Source of the DNA: a virus
Length of the DNA: 61,290 nt
Virus record (IMG/VR): IMGVR_UViG_3300017788_000026
Location: 1-61,290 of that record
Reading direction: 5' to 3' (one strand)
A program made the translations under genes and the position numbers. The notes beneath the pieces were generated by a model. The model did not search any database, was not told the DNA's origin, and saw only the letters and a list, made by a program, of their open reading frames with translations. Shown here in pieces: positions 49,670-57,892 of this stretch (its first letter is position 1; each line of letters opens with the position of its first letter).

Positions 49670-50778
49670 TTAAGACCTACAGATCATTTGATAACCCTGA
49701 CATAAAGCAGGAATTCGGAACGGGCACCGTTCTTCTATATGACTCCGCTAGGAAGATCTATTCGGTGGCGGTAGACGGAAAGAGTGTCTACCAGTGCCGC
49801 GCTATACATTCCGGCACCACACGCATCTTCAAAAAGGATGATCGTGTAGTGGTGCTGCGCTGCGGCACTTCTACCTGGTTAATTCTAGGCAGCTACGACA
49901 CAGCTCCTATGGAAGAGACCAACGAGAGCTATTTGCAAGTAGACGCCATAGGTGAAAAAGAGCCTCAGGCGTTTCCCGGTGACGTGGAGCTGCATAACAA
50001 TAAAAAGCCGTTTAGGTTGCGTTCTTTAATCAGTATCTTCTCTTTCGGGGATATATTGATACGTTCCACGCACGCTTGCTACATGTACCTCAATAAGAAA
50101 ACTAACGCCATTAAGATACAGGCCACTAACCTGTTACTAAGCTGCCGAGGTTTTAAGCTACAGTCAAGGGTTAAGGAGTACGCCGTCAGAACAGAGTTCG
50201 TATCGTTTGCTGATACACGTAAGCTATCAGACGAAGAGAAAGAACGACAGACTGTTCTGGGTGATCTTACTGAGCAGATCGATACCGGTGACAAGTTTAC
50301 CTCGCCCACAGCTACGGCGGGAGAGCGGACCAAGTACCGCCGGCACGTGGTGTATGAAATAGATAACGCCACAGATACAGTCAGATTCTTTCAAAAAATA
50401 GGACTGACTGCCTTGATAGGGAAGTTCACTAAAGAGAATGCGGGAACGAGTCACTTCTCTGAAAAAGTAGAGCAAGAGGGCAAACCGGTCGAATCTGGTG
50501 TATGCCTAAAGCTTGGCTCAGCCTACACTATTGTTTTTAACGCAGGAACTAACGCGCTTAGTATAGCGTCTGCTGATAAATCAATAGTGATGGATAACGC
50601 TAAAATGGAGTTTAAAGTAGGTCAGCAGGTTATGACCTTAGACGCGTCCGGTCTGACAACCACCGTTACAAATCACAAGATGACAGTATCCGGCACCAGC
50701 GAAGAAAGCGTTGGATCGAAGACTATACAGAGCGCCAGCGACGTCAGTCTGCGCGGCGCCCAGATAAGGCTCAACTAA
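49666..50778 (+). CDS. Baseplate spike protein with OB-fold (370 aa)
   Basis: Residues about 14-75 (FGTGTVLLYDSARKIYSVAV, DDRVVVLRCGTSTWLILGSY) fit an OB-fold like the N-terminus of contractile-tail spikes. A charged middle follows, and the last 100 residues have short beta repeats (NALSIASADKSIVMDNAKME, GLTTTVTNHKMTVSG) of a triple beta-helix. The next gene encodes a PAAR tip, the usual partner. Pierces the outer membrane during contraction by analogy. 4-nt overlap with the polymerase gene. Confidence 0.75.
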   Translation: MIKTYRSFDNPDIKQEFGTGTVLLYDSARKIYSVAVDGKSVYQCRAIHSGTTRIFKKDDRVVVLRCGTSTWLILGSYDTAPMEETNESYLQVDAIGEKEPQAFPGDVELHNNKKPFRLRSLISIFSFGDILIRSTHACYMYLNKKTNAIKIQATNLLLSCRGFKLQSRVKEYAVRTEFVSFADTRKLSDEEKERQTVLGDLTEQIDTGDKFTSPTATAGERTKYRRHVVYEIDNATDTVRFFQKIGLTALIGKFTKENAGTSHFSEKVEQEGKPVESGVCLKLGSAYTIVFNAGTNALSIASADKSIVMDNAKMEFKVGQQVMTLDASGLTTTVTNHKMTVSGTSEESVGSKTIQSASDVSLRGAQIRLN

Positions 50779-51071
50779 TGCAAGGCGCTTCCGTAGGGGA
50801 TATAGGGACGGGCGTGTGCCCGAATCACGACGCCCCCCAATCGTATGTGACCACGTTTATAACAGGCGCGTCCAGTGTTTTGATCAATGGGCGGCCAGCT
50901 GCTATAGTAGGTACGTTGGGAGCAGCTACTTGCTCACATCAGACAACGGCGTTGGTAGGTAGCGCCACCGTCTTTTTTGAAGGTAGAGGCGCGCACCGCT
51001 TAGGAGACACTGGAGTCAACTTCGGCCCCTACTCCGTAGCTTCCGCCTCTTCTAATGTTATAATTGGATGA
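50778..51071 (+). CDS. PAAR spike-tip protein (97 aa)
   Basis: Repeated hairpins ASSVLINGRPAAIVGT and SATVFFEGRGAHRLGDTG match the PAAR fold, in which a small cone caps the tail spike. Potential metal ligands are C and H in VCPNHDAP and TCSHQT, with H in GAHRLGD. It immediately follows the spike gene. This strongly implies a contractile tail. Confidence 0.85.
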   Translation: MQGASVGDIGTGVCPNHDAPQSYVTTFITGASSVLINGRPAAIVGTLGAATCSHQTTALVGSATVFFEGRGAHRLGDTGVNFGPYSVASASSNVIIG

Positions 51072-51096
51072 ATCAACAGGTTTCTAGGATAAAATC

Positions 51097-51447
51097 ATGC
51101 CTCAAAGTAATATAGGTAGAGTAGTCTTTACGAACGAGTTCTCGCCGGCCGCGCCGCTGGTCGTCGAACTAGGTAACCTTTCTTCCAGCGCCGTTAAAGA
51201 CATCACTGTACTGAATACAGGTTCCGTGCCCTTTTATTGCTTTGGCACGGTGGTGTCCACGAATACCTCTCCAGTTATGGCTTTGTTCCCCGGGCAGAGA
51301 GGTACTATCGTCCTCAACGGCTCTGCTGGGAACCTGATATCTTTCAAGGCGTACAAATTTTTGGACCCTAGATACATTTCTTTGAACAGTACTGCCCCTG
51401 TAGAAGACACGCCGGCCTCATTCGAGCTAGAGGACTTGGGATCATGA
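51097..51447 (+). CDS. Small baseplate-region protein (116 aa)
   Basis: Beta-rich (LVVELGNLSSSAVKDITVLN, RGTIVLNGSAGNLISFKAY) with an acidic C-terminus. It sits between the PAAR tip and a large virion protein, and the stop overlaps the next start by 4 nt. Unrecognised; minor tail or baseplate component by context. Confidence 0.5.
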   Translation: MPQSNIGRVVFTNEFSPAAPLVVELGNLSSSAVKDITVLNTGSVPFYCFGTVVSTNTSPVMALFPGQRGTIVLNGSAGNLISFKAYKFLDPRYISLNSTAPVEDTPASFELEDLGS

Positions 51448-53081
51448 GTAACGATCTTTTTCTGACAAGAGAGCGCTGGCTGGAGAAGCTAGCCGGCCCC
51501 AAACTGAGACAGAACGTCAAGGAGTGGGAGTCCGAGATACTGGAGAGATTGCACCAGGAGCATCCGTATCTGGTGGACTCCAATATCAGCATTAAGATGA
51601 AGAAAGTTGATCCAGAAACTGGGTCAGGTATAGGCGCTATTACCTTAGATGAGCGGCTCACGATACCTATCGTTGTCAAGAACTTCCGACTAGAGCCGCT
51701 GGATACGCTCATAAACGGCCCGGATATGCTTCCGCTTACACGAGCACGTATTGAGATGGCGCTCAAGCCACTAGCTATCGGCACCCCGGTAGCGCCTGGT
51801 AAGGGCGAGGTTACTGACGCCTCGCTGACACATATGACGACGCCGCCCTATGATGGCAAGTACACGTTCGCCTCGTCGCTCAAATACACTAAGGACGATT
51901 TCTCTGGGGCCATAAGTCGCGCCTTCTCAGAAAACGGCCTGACCTTTGAACTACACACAAACGGTATGTTGAAAGAGGCCCTACTGGCGTTTAATAACAA
52001 CGCTAAGGAAGAGACTCCTGAAGAAGCAGCTCCTGTGTACAAGCTGGAGGAAACGGCTGTCGTCCAACAGAGCACATCCACTCCGGGCATACATTCGGTA
52101 CTAACAGGAGCCGGCCCGGTTACTGGTGTTCTAGCGAAGACCGCCTCCGGTAAATGGCTGTTCGCTGGGTTTAATGGACAGTATGCCTCTTTCGATAAAC
52201 AACCGGACCTCCCTCTTTCGGAAGCGCCTCTTAAGAAGATGGCTGAGGCGCCGGTACGTGGAGAGGGCGTATTTGTTTACAAAACAGCCGCCGGTGTGGA
52301 AGCTAGCGGACCGATTAAGGTACTGAGTGTTGTCGCAGATGATCCGATAATACGTGATCAGTCTGGTAATAAGTACACGCTGTACTTTTCAAAAGAAGCT
52401 AGCGGCCTACAGCTTGGAGACGGCATCGCCGTTGTTGGTGAGGACAGCGCCTTCGTGCCGCTTACACACAAAATCACCATCCCTATGGTAAAGACTGCCG
52501 AGGCTATCAAGCGGGGGGTTTATCTTAAGATAGAGAAGCGTGCCGGCCGGGTGCATCTATCAAGCAACCGTGACTGGGAATTCAGTGAGGCCCTCCTAAA
52601 AGAGGGCGAGTACATGGAGGATCTGCGCGAGAAGCTATCTCCGTACTTCGACGACATCTCGCTGAATAAAGTAGCCGCCGTTCAAGGCTCTCAGTACTTT
52701 GCCGTAGAGAAAAACGAGAAGCTGCTAAAGCAGCCGCTTCCTGAAATACATCTAAGTAAAGAATCTATGCGGGCTATCACAAAGACAGCCTCGTTATTTG
52801 ATTCCTCAGCCGCCTCTTTCATAAAGCTATCAGAGGAGATGAGCAAGAAGACTATCGACACTCTACTCGGTCTAAACTTCTTGACCAAACAAAATGTGTC
52901 GAAGTTCATTGATAATATGGATAAGATAGCTGAAGCGCGGCAGGCGGTCGGTCAGCTACTTATGGCCTCTAGACTGGGGCTAGATGTCGATCAAGGTCCT
53001 GTAAAAGCAGCTTTTTATGCGCTAGACGAAGTTGAGCAGGATCTGCAACAGCTGTATAATGTCACTACAACAAGGAACTAA
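51444..53081 (+). CDS. Baseplate-region virion protein with repeated K-x-A sites (545 aa)
   Basis: Starts MSNDLFLTRERWLEKLAG, which ends like the common tag (L-x-K-L-A). Nine K-x-A sites recur along the chain: EKLAG, KKMAE, YKTAA, SKEAS, VKTAE, EKRAG, NKVAA, TKTAS, DKIAE. Mixed alpha/beta, no enzymatic motif. As in the protein at 30686-31717 these could be processing or binding sites. Followed by two tagged proteins. Confidence 0.5.
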   Translation: MSNDLFLTRERWLEKLAGPKLRQNVKEWESEILERLHQEHPYLVDSNISIKMKKVDPETGSGIGAITLDERLTIPIVVKNFRLEPLDTLINGPDMLPLTRARIEMALKPLAIGTPVAPGKGEVTDASLTHMTTPPYDGKYTFASSLKYTKDDFSGAISRAFSENGLTFELHTNGMLKEALLAFNNNAKEETPEEAAPVYKLEETAVVQQSTSTPGIHSVLTGAGPVTGVLAKTASGKWLFAGFNGQYASFDKQPDLPLSEAPLKKMAEAPVRGEGVFVYKTAAGVEASGPIKVLSVVADDPIIRDQSGNKYTLYFSKEASGLQLGDGIAVVGEDSAFVPLTHKITIPMVKTAEAIKRGVYLKIEKRAGRVHLSSNRDWEFSEALLKEGEYMEDLREKLSPYFDDISLNKVAAVQGSQYFAVEKNEKLLKQPLPEIHLSKESMRAITKTASLFDSSAASFIKLSEEMSKKTIDTLLGLNFLTKQNVSKFIDNMDKIAEARQAVGQLLMASRLGLDVDQGPVKAAFYALDEVEQDLQQLYNVTTTRN

Positions 53082-53082
53082 C

Positions 53083-53340
53083 ATGAATTTTCACGAAGCG
53101 TTTTTTGATGAGTTGAGTAAACGCGCGGCTAGAGAGCCGATGAGCGACGAGGATGCGAAACGCGGTTCCATCCGTGGATTGCATCTAATTGGTGGAGGCC
53201 TTTTAGGTGCGGGAACGGGATACGGAATAGCTAGGGCACTAAAAGGTAATAAAGATAGGGCATTACGTGCCGGTGCCATGCTCGGTACCTTAGCTGGTTT
53301 CCATAGCGGTAGATATCATGCTGCTTCTCGTAAAAAATAA
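53083..53340 (+). CDS. Tagged glycine-zipper protein (85 aa)
   Basis: ATG 53083 with AAGGAACTAAC upstream. Tag MNFHEAFFDELSKRAAR, then GLHLIGGGLLGAGTGYGIA and LRAGAMLGTLAGFHSGR, two Gly-rich hydrophobic stretches of glycine-zipper type. Located 12 kb from the main tagged cluster. Confidence 0.65.
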   Translation: MNFHEAFFDELSKRAAREPMSDEDAKRGSIRGLHLIGGGLLGAGTGYGIARALKGNKDRALRAGAMLGTLAGFHSGRYHAASRKK

Positions 53341-53362
53341 GGAACTAAAATAAGGAACTAAC

Positions 53363-53770
53363 ATGAACTTTCATCAGGCGTTTTTTGATGAACTAACCAA
53401 AGCCGCGTTCGCTTTAGGTGAGAAAGAGCGAAAAGCGCGGGATGAGGTGAATGAGGCATATAGGAAAGCCTACTCTGATGAGGGTGACAAAACCCTCAAT
53501 GAGAAAAGAAAGGGCCATCGTAACGTGACGCTTAAACGCAGCTTAGGCGGTATGGCGGGAGGAGCGCTTGGTGGGGCAGCTATAGGCGCTCTGTTAAGCC
53601 AGAGAAATCGCATCGCGGGCGCGGGGATCGGTGCCTCCATAGGGGCGTTCCCAGGGTTGTTGGGGGGAACGCTTTCGTCGAGGCACTCCTTCCAGGCCTC
53701 CAATATGCGCGATAAAGAATGGCGCCGCCGCAAGAAAGAAATGGGCGAGGACGCGTTCGACCAAGGGTGA
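53363..53770 (+). CDS. Tagged glycine-zipper protein (135 aa)
   Basis: Tag MNFHQAFFDELTKAAFA. A charged helix follows, then GGMAGGALGGAAIGALL and IAGAGIGASIGAFPGLLGG, classic glycine-zipper periodicity. Charged C-terminus. The leader AAGGAACTAAC is identical to that of the preceding tagged gene, suggesting duplication. Confidence 0.65.
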   Translation: MNFHQAFFDELTKAAFALGEKERKARDEVNEAYRKAYSDEGDKTLNEKRKGHRNVTLKRSLGGMAGGALGGAAIGALLSQRNRIAGAGIGASIGAFPGLLGGTLSSRHSFQASNMRDKEWRRRKKEMGEDAFDQG

Positions 53771-53774
53771 TTAT

Positions 53775-54815
53775 ATGGCGGCATACTCTAGGCCGCGGAT
53801 AGCAAAAGAATTCAAGATCAACGACAAGACGCTCTCCTGGTTGGAGAGCTCTGGTCGTTTGGTCATTGATTGGCAGCCTAAGAACGGGCTGCTTACGTGT
53901 GAGCTAACAGCCGAGCAAAAACGTCTGCTGTCCTTCGCGCGCATAAGTTTATTTGCCTTTAACGACGATTCAGGTAGATGGAACTGGCCGTTCCAGCGAT
54001 TTCTTGTTCTTCGGTTCTTGCAGATGGACACCGATACGCAATATCAAGAACTGCTCGATCGCGGTATAGTAGCAAAGCCGGGCTTTTCAAAAGAAGAGCT
54101 AGATATAATCAAGATGCAGTTTGTGGCAAGGCTGCCTGAGGAAAGCCGGGTTCTAGTAGAGAAGCCTGGGGAAGGTAAAAAAGAAGACCTGGATACTGTC
54201 CTGGATTTACTAGATCTGTCATTGGCCTACGAGCATCCAGAACTAGAGCAGTCTTTTTACTTCATGCTCGACAAAGATATAAAAGACGCCGTGGACTGCG
54301 CAGTCAGCACCCACTCTAGTTTTGTTGAGATACAGACCTTCCTGCGCACCTGCCTGGGAATGCAGATTTCTATAGAAGGACTAGCGTTCTACCAACAGTT
54401 GTTCTTTGATGTACAGTTAGTTCCTAACGAGCATTTTAAGAACTATCTGCGCACCCTTCGTCCTAGTATGCGTGATAAGCTACGCACAGCAGTTAATGCT
54501 ACAGTAGAGCTGTTCCGCTTTAAGGCGGGCTACGACGACAAGGTAGAGGTAGACAAGGTGTTGACCGTAGTTCGAGACGATCTGCTACAAGATCTGCTGG
54601 GCCTATTATCTACAAAAGGACCTGATTCAGAGAAAGTGTTTAACACTACATTGAAGAGCCTAACGGCTGTTCTTGAGCGCTTAGATAGGCTTGGAGTAAA
54701 AACAAAGACCAGCGCTGTACGGGCCGGCCCGATCATAAACGTGGCGCCTAAGAACATGGCTGATTTAGCTATCTTTAAGCTACCGCAGGCAGAAGAAAAG
54801 ACAGCTAGTGGCTAA
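53775..54815 (+). CDS. Helical protein with N-terminal helix-turn-helix-like segment (346 aa)
   Basis: IAKEFKINDKTLSWLESSGR (about residues 9-28) resembles a helix-turn-helix; the rest is helical (LDLLDLSLAYEHPELEQSF, LRTAVNATVELFRFKAGY). A virion structural or terminase small-subunit role is conceivable, but terL is 3 kb away, so this is left open. Its end overlaps the next GTG start. Confidence 0.45.
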   Translation: MAAYSRPRIAKEFKINDKTLSWLESSGRLVIDWQPKNGLLTCELTAEQKRLLSFARISLFAFNDDSGRWNWPFQRFLVLRFLQMDTDTQYQELLDRGIVAKPGFSKEELDIIKMQFVARLPEESRVLVEKPGEGKKEDLDTVLDLLDLSLAYEHPELEQSFYFMLDKDIKDAVDCAVSTHSSFVEIQTFLRTCLGMQISIEGLAFYQQLFFDVQLVPNEHFKNYLRTLRPSMRDKLRTAVNATVELFRFKAGYDDKVEVDKVLTVVRDDLLQDLLGLLSTKGPDSEKVFNTTLKSLTAVLERLDRLGVKTKTSAVRAGPIINVAPKNMADLAIFKLPQAEEKTASG

Positions 54816-55740
54816 GTCTGCCGGTAATTTCTGTAAAGGGTTCTTTTCAGAACTAGAAAAGGCAGCTGTTTTTGAAACAGCTGCTTTGGGAGCTGGGGCG
54901 CATGTTCTTACAAACGCTGCCGTGAAGCATTTGCATCATGATAGAACAGGCGTGGCCGGAAAGATATTTAATCCCGTGTCGCGCGCGTTACGTGGTGCTA
55001 GGCGAGATACGTTTGCGCAAGGCATTACCCGCGGCATACAGGGACAACCGCCGTTATCTACAAAAGGTCAATTTACTAGGGCGTGGCTTTTACCAGAGGT
55101 TACTAGCGCCGCTGAACTAGGGCACAGGGCCGGTGAGCGTATGGCGGGACTAAAGCCTGGGGCGCGGTATAAGGCATTAAAAAAACTTCGCTCTTCTGTC
55201 GCTAGATCTACTCATATCAAGAACGCTCCTATAGGCGAAGATATAGTAGGGGCGGTAAACAGAACACTAGCTGACACCACAGCGATGCGCTTCCCCAGAA
55301 GGGCGGTGCCTTCGACACATGATAAATCTCTTTTGGCAAAAACGGAGCTAAAACAACGCCTGATGAGTACTGCGGCGGGCTTGCCGTTAGTCGCCTTAAC
55401 AGGAGGCAAGGCTGCTATACACGGAGCAATAAACCAGGCGCGCGTAGCGGCCGCCCGCTCTGATTATGGTAAGAAGTTTACTAAAGATGGTTTTATTAAA
55501 GGGTTTAAAGACGGGATATTCCGCACCAATACGTTATCCAAAACAAAAGAGCGCTTAATTGATTACGGACTATCCCCGGCCGCCTTAGATTCGCGACGAT
55601 TAGGTAAGGCTATGGGAATGGAGGTTAGGGATAACCCACACTCCGCCGCGCGGGTGGCTCACGCCATCGGGCGAGTATCTCCAGCCAACTCTGGGTCGTT
55701 AGCCAGCACAGCACATAAGTTAACTGAACTGTTTGAGTAA
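54808..55740 (+). CDS. Tag-bearing basic protein (310 aa)
   Basis: GTG 54808 overlaps the previous stop. AGNFCKGFFSELEKAAVF (residues 5-22) is a variant of the tag, offset by four residues. The body is basic and helical (KALKKLRSSVARSTHIK, GRRLGK-type segments) with no recognised motif. Largest of the tagged proteins apart from the two K-x-A-rich ones; last gene of the rightward operon. Confidence 0.55.
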   Translation: MAKSAGNFCKGFFSELEKAAVFETAALGAGAHVLTNAAVKHLHHDRTGVAGKIFNPVSRALRGARRDTFAQGITRGIQGQPPLSTKGQFTRAWLLPEVTSAAELGHRAGERMAGLKPGARYKALKKLRSSVARSTHIKNAPIGEDIVGAVNRTLADTTAMRFPRRAVPSTHDKSLLAKTELKQRLMSTAAGLPLVALTGGKAAIHGAINQARVAAARSDYGKKFTKDGFIKGFKDGIFRTNTLSKTKERLIDYGLSPAALDSRRLGKAMGMEVRDNPHSAARVAHAIGRVSPANSGSLASTAHKLTELFE

Positions 55741-55742
55741 AA

Positions 55743-55763
55743 ACACAGGGGGCTACCCTGTGT
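55743..55763 (-). terminator. Hairpin terminator
   Basis: ACACAGGG, loop GGCTA, CCCTGTGT: perfect 8-bp stem. The minus strand continues TTTTT, so it ends the short leftward transcript of the two membrane peptides. Confidence 0.7.
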
Positions 55764-55775
55764 CATTGAGCGGGG

Positions 55776-55871
55776 TTAGACGAGACTCCACAACCACTCC
55801 AGTATCCACCAGACTGCTGTTAGGAAGAGCATAACCCCGGCGGTTAGGAGCAGGACTTTATACGGCCTCAT
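55776..55871 (-). CDS. Tiny membrane peptide (31 aa)
   Basis: ATG 55871 with GGAGAA seven nt upstream. One hydrophobic helix rich in Trp (VLLLTAGVMLFLTAVWWILE). Co-transcribed with the next gene and closed by the hairpin above. Role unknown. Confidence 0.55.
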   Translation of the reverse strand: MRPYKVLLLTAGVMLFLTAVWWILEWLWSLV

Positions 55872-55897
55872 AATTATTCTCCGTTTGATTGCCTGAG

Positions 55898-56050
55898 CTA
55901 CAGATACCGCTCGATAGCCCACACAGCGGCTACGCCGATACCGAAGACAATGGCCGCGCGCAGAACCTGGTTCACCAAGTTCTTGAACGCCCGCTTCATG
56001 TCTTCTTGCGCTTGACGCAAGGCTGCTTTTGACTGGTCACGAGATTTCAT
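55898..56050 (-). CDS. Small single-pass membrane protein (50 aa)
   Basis: ATG 56050 with a strong AAGGAGG. Charged amphipathic N-terminal helix (KAALRQAQEDMKRAFKNLV) followed by a membrane helix (AAIVFGIGVAAVWAIERYL). First gene after a consensus promoter element 16 nt upstream. Confidence 0.6.
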   Translation of the reverse strand: MKSRDQSKAALRQAQEDMKRAFKNLVNQVLRAAIVFGIGVAAVWAIERYL

Positions 56051-56065
56051 TGAGATCCTCCTTCA

Positions 56066-56097
56066 ATATCTTATGACGTATTTAGGGAGTGGTTTTG
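56066..56097 (-). promoter_or_regulatory. Promoter element of the CATAAGATAT family
   Basis: CAAAA (56097-56093), 17-nt gap, CATAAGATAT (56075-56066) on the minus strand, immediately before the AAGGAGG of the small membrane-protein gene. Confidence 0.7.
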
Positions 56098-56145
56098 AGG
56101 TAAAAAGAAACCCCCGGCATAGGAGGTTTCTCTTGTACTTACTAC

Positions 56146-56643
56146 TTACGCAGGCTCGATCTTGCGATGCGCGGCGCACCATGTCTGGATGAGATCACGA
56201 AAGCCTGTCACCTCATCAGGGTACTCACGTTGACCATCACAGAATCCGCTGATGCTAGCTTCCATGAAGCCGTCGTCTCTGACGCCCTCCATCAGGGCCG
56301 AAGGGGAGAGACCCTCCAACAGCTGCACGACCGCGCGGGCCGTGTCGAACTGCTCCTTCTCGATCGCCTCCGCGATGACCCTGACAAGCGTCTCCCGGAT
56401 GGAGCGCAAAGAAACGGACTCATCGAAATAGGTGGCGGCGTTGCTCAGTCCCATGTCGGCCATCATAGACCCGAGATGTTGCCTTGCTTGGACGTGTTGT
56501 ACGTCTTCCATCCAAGCAATACGTTGCTCCTCCTTCCATGTTTGCCAGGATGCGCGCAGCGGCTCCAACTGCGCACGAATCTCGGCTTCTGTGAGGGGCG
56601 GGTCTTGCGGGTCTTCTTGTGTGACTAGGGTTAGTGTTCCCAT
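56146..56643 (-). CDS. Helical hypothetical protein (165 aa)
   Basis: ATG 56643 (MGTLTLVTQED) is chosen because AAGGAA lies 9 nt upstream; the longer frame from 56691 begins inside the promoter region. Helical throughout (ASWQTWKEEQRIAWMEDVQ, LVRVIAEAIEKEQFDTARA). GC-richer than the central part of the window, like its Ala-rich neighbours. Function unknown. Confidence 0.6.
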   Translation of the reverse strand: MGTLTLVTQEDPQDPPLTEAEIRAQLEPLRASWQTWKEEQRIAWMEDVQHVQARQHLGSMMADMGLSNAATYFDESVSLRSIRETLVRVIAEAIEKEQFDTARAVVQLLEGLSPSALMEGVRDDGFMEASISGFCDGQREYPDEVTGFRDLIQTWCAAHRKIEPA

Positions 56644-56691
56644 GTGTTTTTTTTCCTTGGTTCGTAGGCCCACACCATGTGGTTCCTTCAT

Positions 56692-56722
56692 ATATCTTAT
56701 GCCTTATTTAGGGAGTATTTTG
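56692..56722 (-). promoter_or_regulatory. Promoter element of the CATAAGATAT family
   Basis: CAAAA (56722-56718), 16-nt gap, CATAAGATAT (56701-56692) on the minus strand, 48 nt before the start at 56643. TAAATAAGG precedes the core, shared with several other copies. Confidence 0.75.
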
Positions 56723-56730
56723 GGTAAAAA

Positions 56731-56750
56731 GAAAGGCCTTTTGGCCCTTC
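56731..56750 (-). terminator. Hairpin terminator
   Basis: GAAAGGCC, loop TTTT, GGCCCTTC with one A-C mismatch; minus-strand T run at 56730-56726. It ends the Ala-rich gene upstream and lies directly before the next promoter. Confidence 0.7.
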
Positions 56751-56767
56751 TTCTTTATCAGCCGCTC

Positions 56768-57367
56768 TTAGGCGGCCTTCTCCGCCTCCTCGGCCCAGAT
56801 TGTGACGGCTAGGGCGAGTACGGCGTAACTCGCGACGCTACTCTCGGCGTACTTCGCGAAATTCGCGGCGCTCGCGGCATCACTCGCGTACCTCGCAGCG
56901 TTCGCGGCGTACCTCGCGGCGTACCTCGTGTAACTCGCGGCTCTAGAGGCGTCACTAGCGTAACTCGCGGCGACAAGGTCCTTCGCTTGCTCGCACGCGA
57001 ACACCAGCGCCTCGTCGATCTTCGCCGCGCGTAGCGCAATCGGTAAAATCTCCCGCGCTGTGCGCAACGCGACACCCCGAACCCACACGACGCGCTTCTC
57101 GTCTCCCCACCCCGGCCACGCCTCAAGCAGCGGCGCAAGCCGCAGCATCTGCTCGGTGCGCACGACGTCATCAGGCCACAGGGCGTCGTTCAAGAGCCTT
57201 ACGTCCGGCCGGTCAAGAATCAACGGGTCGCTCGTCCACTCGCGCCCTTCGCACACAGACACCGCTTCCAGGATGCAGAACTTGCCTGATCTGGCGTGGT
57301 GTGAGCCTGCGCTGAGCCCGCCAGAGCGGGCAACAACCTGTACCAAACTTTCTTTTGTACAAGACAC
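56768..57367 (-). CDS. Ala-rich repeat protein, copy 1 (199 aa)
   Basis: GTG 57367 (VSCTKESL) chosen by comparison with copy 2, whose equivalent GTG has a strong ribosome-binding site. N-terminal region has SGGLSAGSHHARSGKFCILE and CEGREWTSDPLIL; a middle helix EILPIALRAAKIDEALVFAC; then about 65 residues of A-x-x-A-type repeats (AARYAANAARYASDAA); it ends TIWAEEAEKAA. Resembles a widespread family of Ala-rich hypothetical proteins with the order E-x-W-[ST]-D...repeat. Function unknown. Confidence 0.6.
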   Translation of the reverse strand: MSCTKESLVQVVARSGGLSAGSHHARSGKFCILEAVSVCEGREWTSDPLILDRPDVRLLNDALWPDDVVRTEQMLRLAPLLEAWPGWGDEKRVVWVRGVALRTAREILPIALRAAKIDEALVFACEQAKDLVAASYASDASRAASYTRYAARYAANAARYASDAASAANFAKYAESSVASYAVLALAVTIWAEEAEKAA

Positions 57368-57429
57368 TGTGTTTTTCTCTAGATTAGGGGTTTTGGGAAA
57401 AGAAAGGCCGGGCGGCCTCTCTTTTTTAG

Positions 57430-57807
57430 TCACACACCGCGCCGGATTTTTGGGTCGTAGAGACCCACCATCCCGCGCTCAACCAGCGCTCTCGCAGAGA
57501 ACTGCGCGCAGGCTTTCGGTGGGCCTACCACCTTACCGACGAGTGACGTCGCGAGTGCTGCGGCTTGTTCGGCGCTCAGCCACTCCATCACGAGGCTTGG
57601 AGCGAGCACGTTGGCGAGGAACTTTCCTCGTTTGCGCTTCTCTTCCAAGCACCGCAGATTCCATCCGAGATAGTCGAAGCGCTCGTGATTTGAGCACCCG
57701 ACACAATCGCAATGTGCAGACCTGGTGAGCCGTGTTCGCGCCGCCCTGCCGCCGCATACCCAGCACGGATATAGCGCGAGGGCTTCGTCTGCGTTCATAA
57801 CTCTCAT
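57430..57807 (-). CDS. Small zinc-finger protein (125 aa)
   Basis: CWVCGGRAARTR...CDCVGCSNHERFDYLGW near the N-terminus: C-x2-C-G-G plus C-x2-C, like small phage zinc-ribbon proteins such as the Lar type. Then a charged segment (CLEEKRKRGKFLANVLAP) and helices. ATG 57807 or the internal ATG 57798 may be the start. Two promoter-like elements lie upstream. Confidence 0.55.
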   Translation of the reverse strand: MRVMNADEALALYPCWVCGGRAARTRLTRSAHCDCVGCSNHERFDYLGWNLRCLEEKRKRGKFLANVLAPSLVMEWLSAEQAAALATSLVGKVVGPPKACAQFSARALVERGMVGLYDPKIRRGV

Positions 57808-57861
57808 GAGGTATTTTCCATTAAGGTGTTTTGAGCAAAGACGACGTGCCTCCGCTTCAGT

Positions 57862-57892
57862 TATCTTATGCCATGTTTGGGTGCTGTTTTAG
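57862..57892 (-). promoter_or_regulatory. Promoter element of the CATAAGATAT family
   Basis: TAAAA (57892-57888), 16-nt gap, CATAAGATAA (57871-57862) on the minus strand, 55 nt before the zinc-finger gene. Confidence 0.65.

Noticed and set aside
53775-54815. Terminase small subunit
   Set aside because: Only a vague helix-turn-helix-like start supports it; the gene is not next to terL and lies among tagged virion genes, so it is left as a helical protein of unknown function.
57060-57728. 222-codon plus-strand frame opposite the Ala-rich and zinc-finger genes
   Set aside because: Arg/Ser/Pro-rich shadow typical of the complement of GC-rich Ala repeats; a minus-strand gene with recognisable paralogues explains the sequence.
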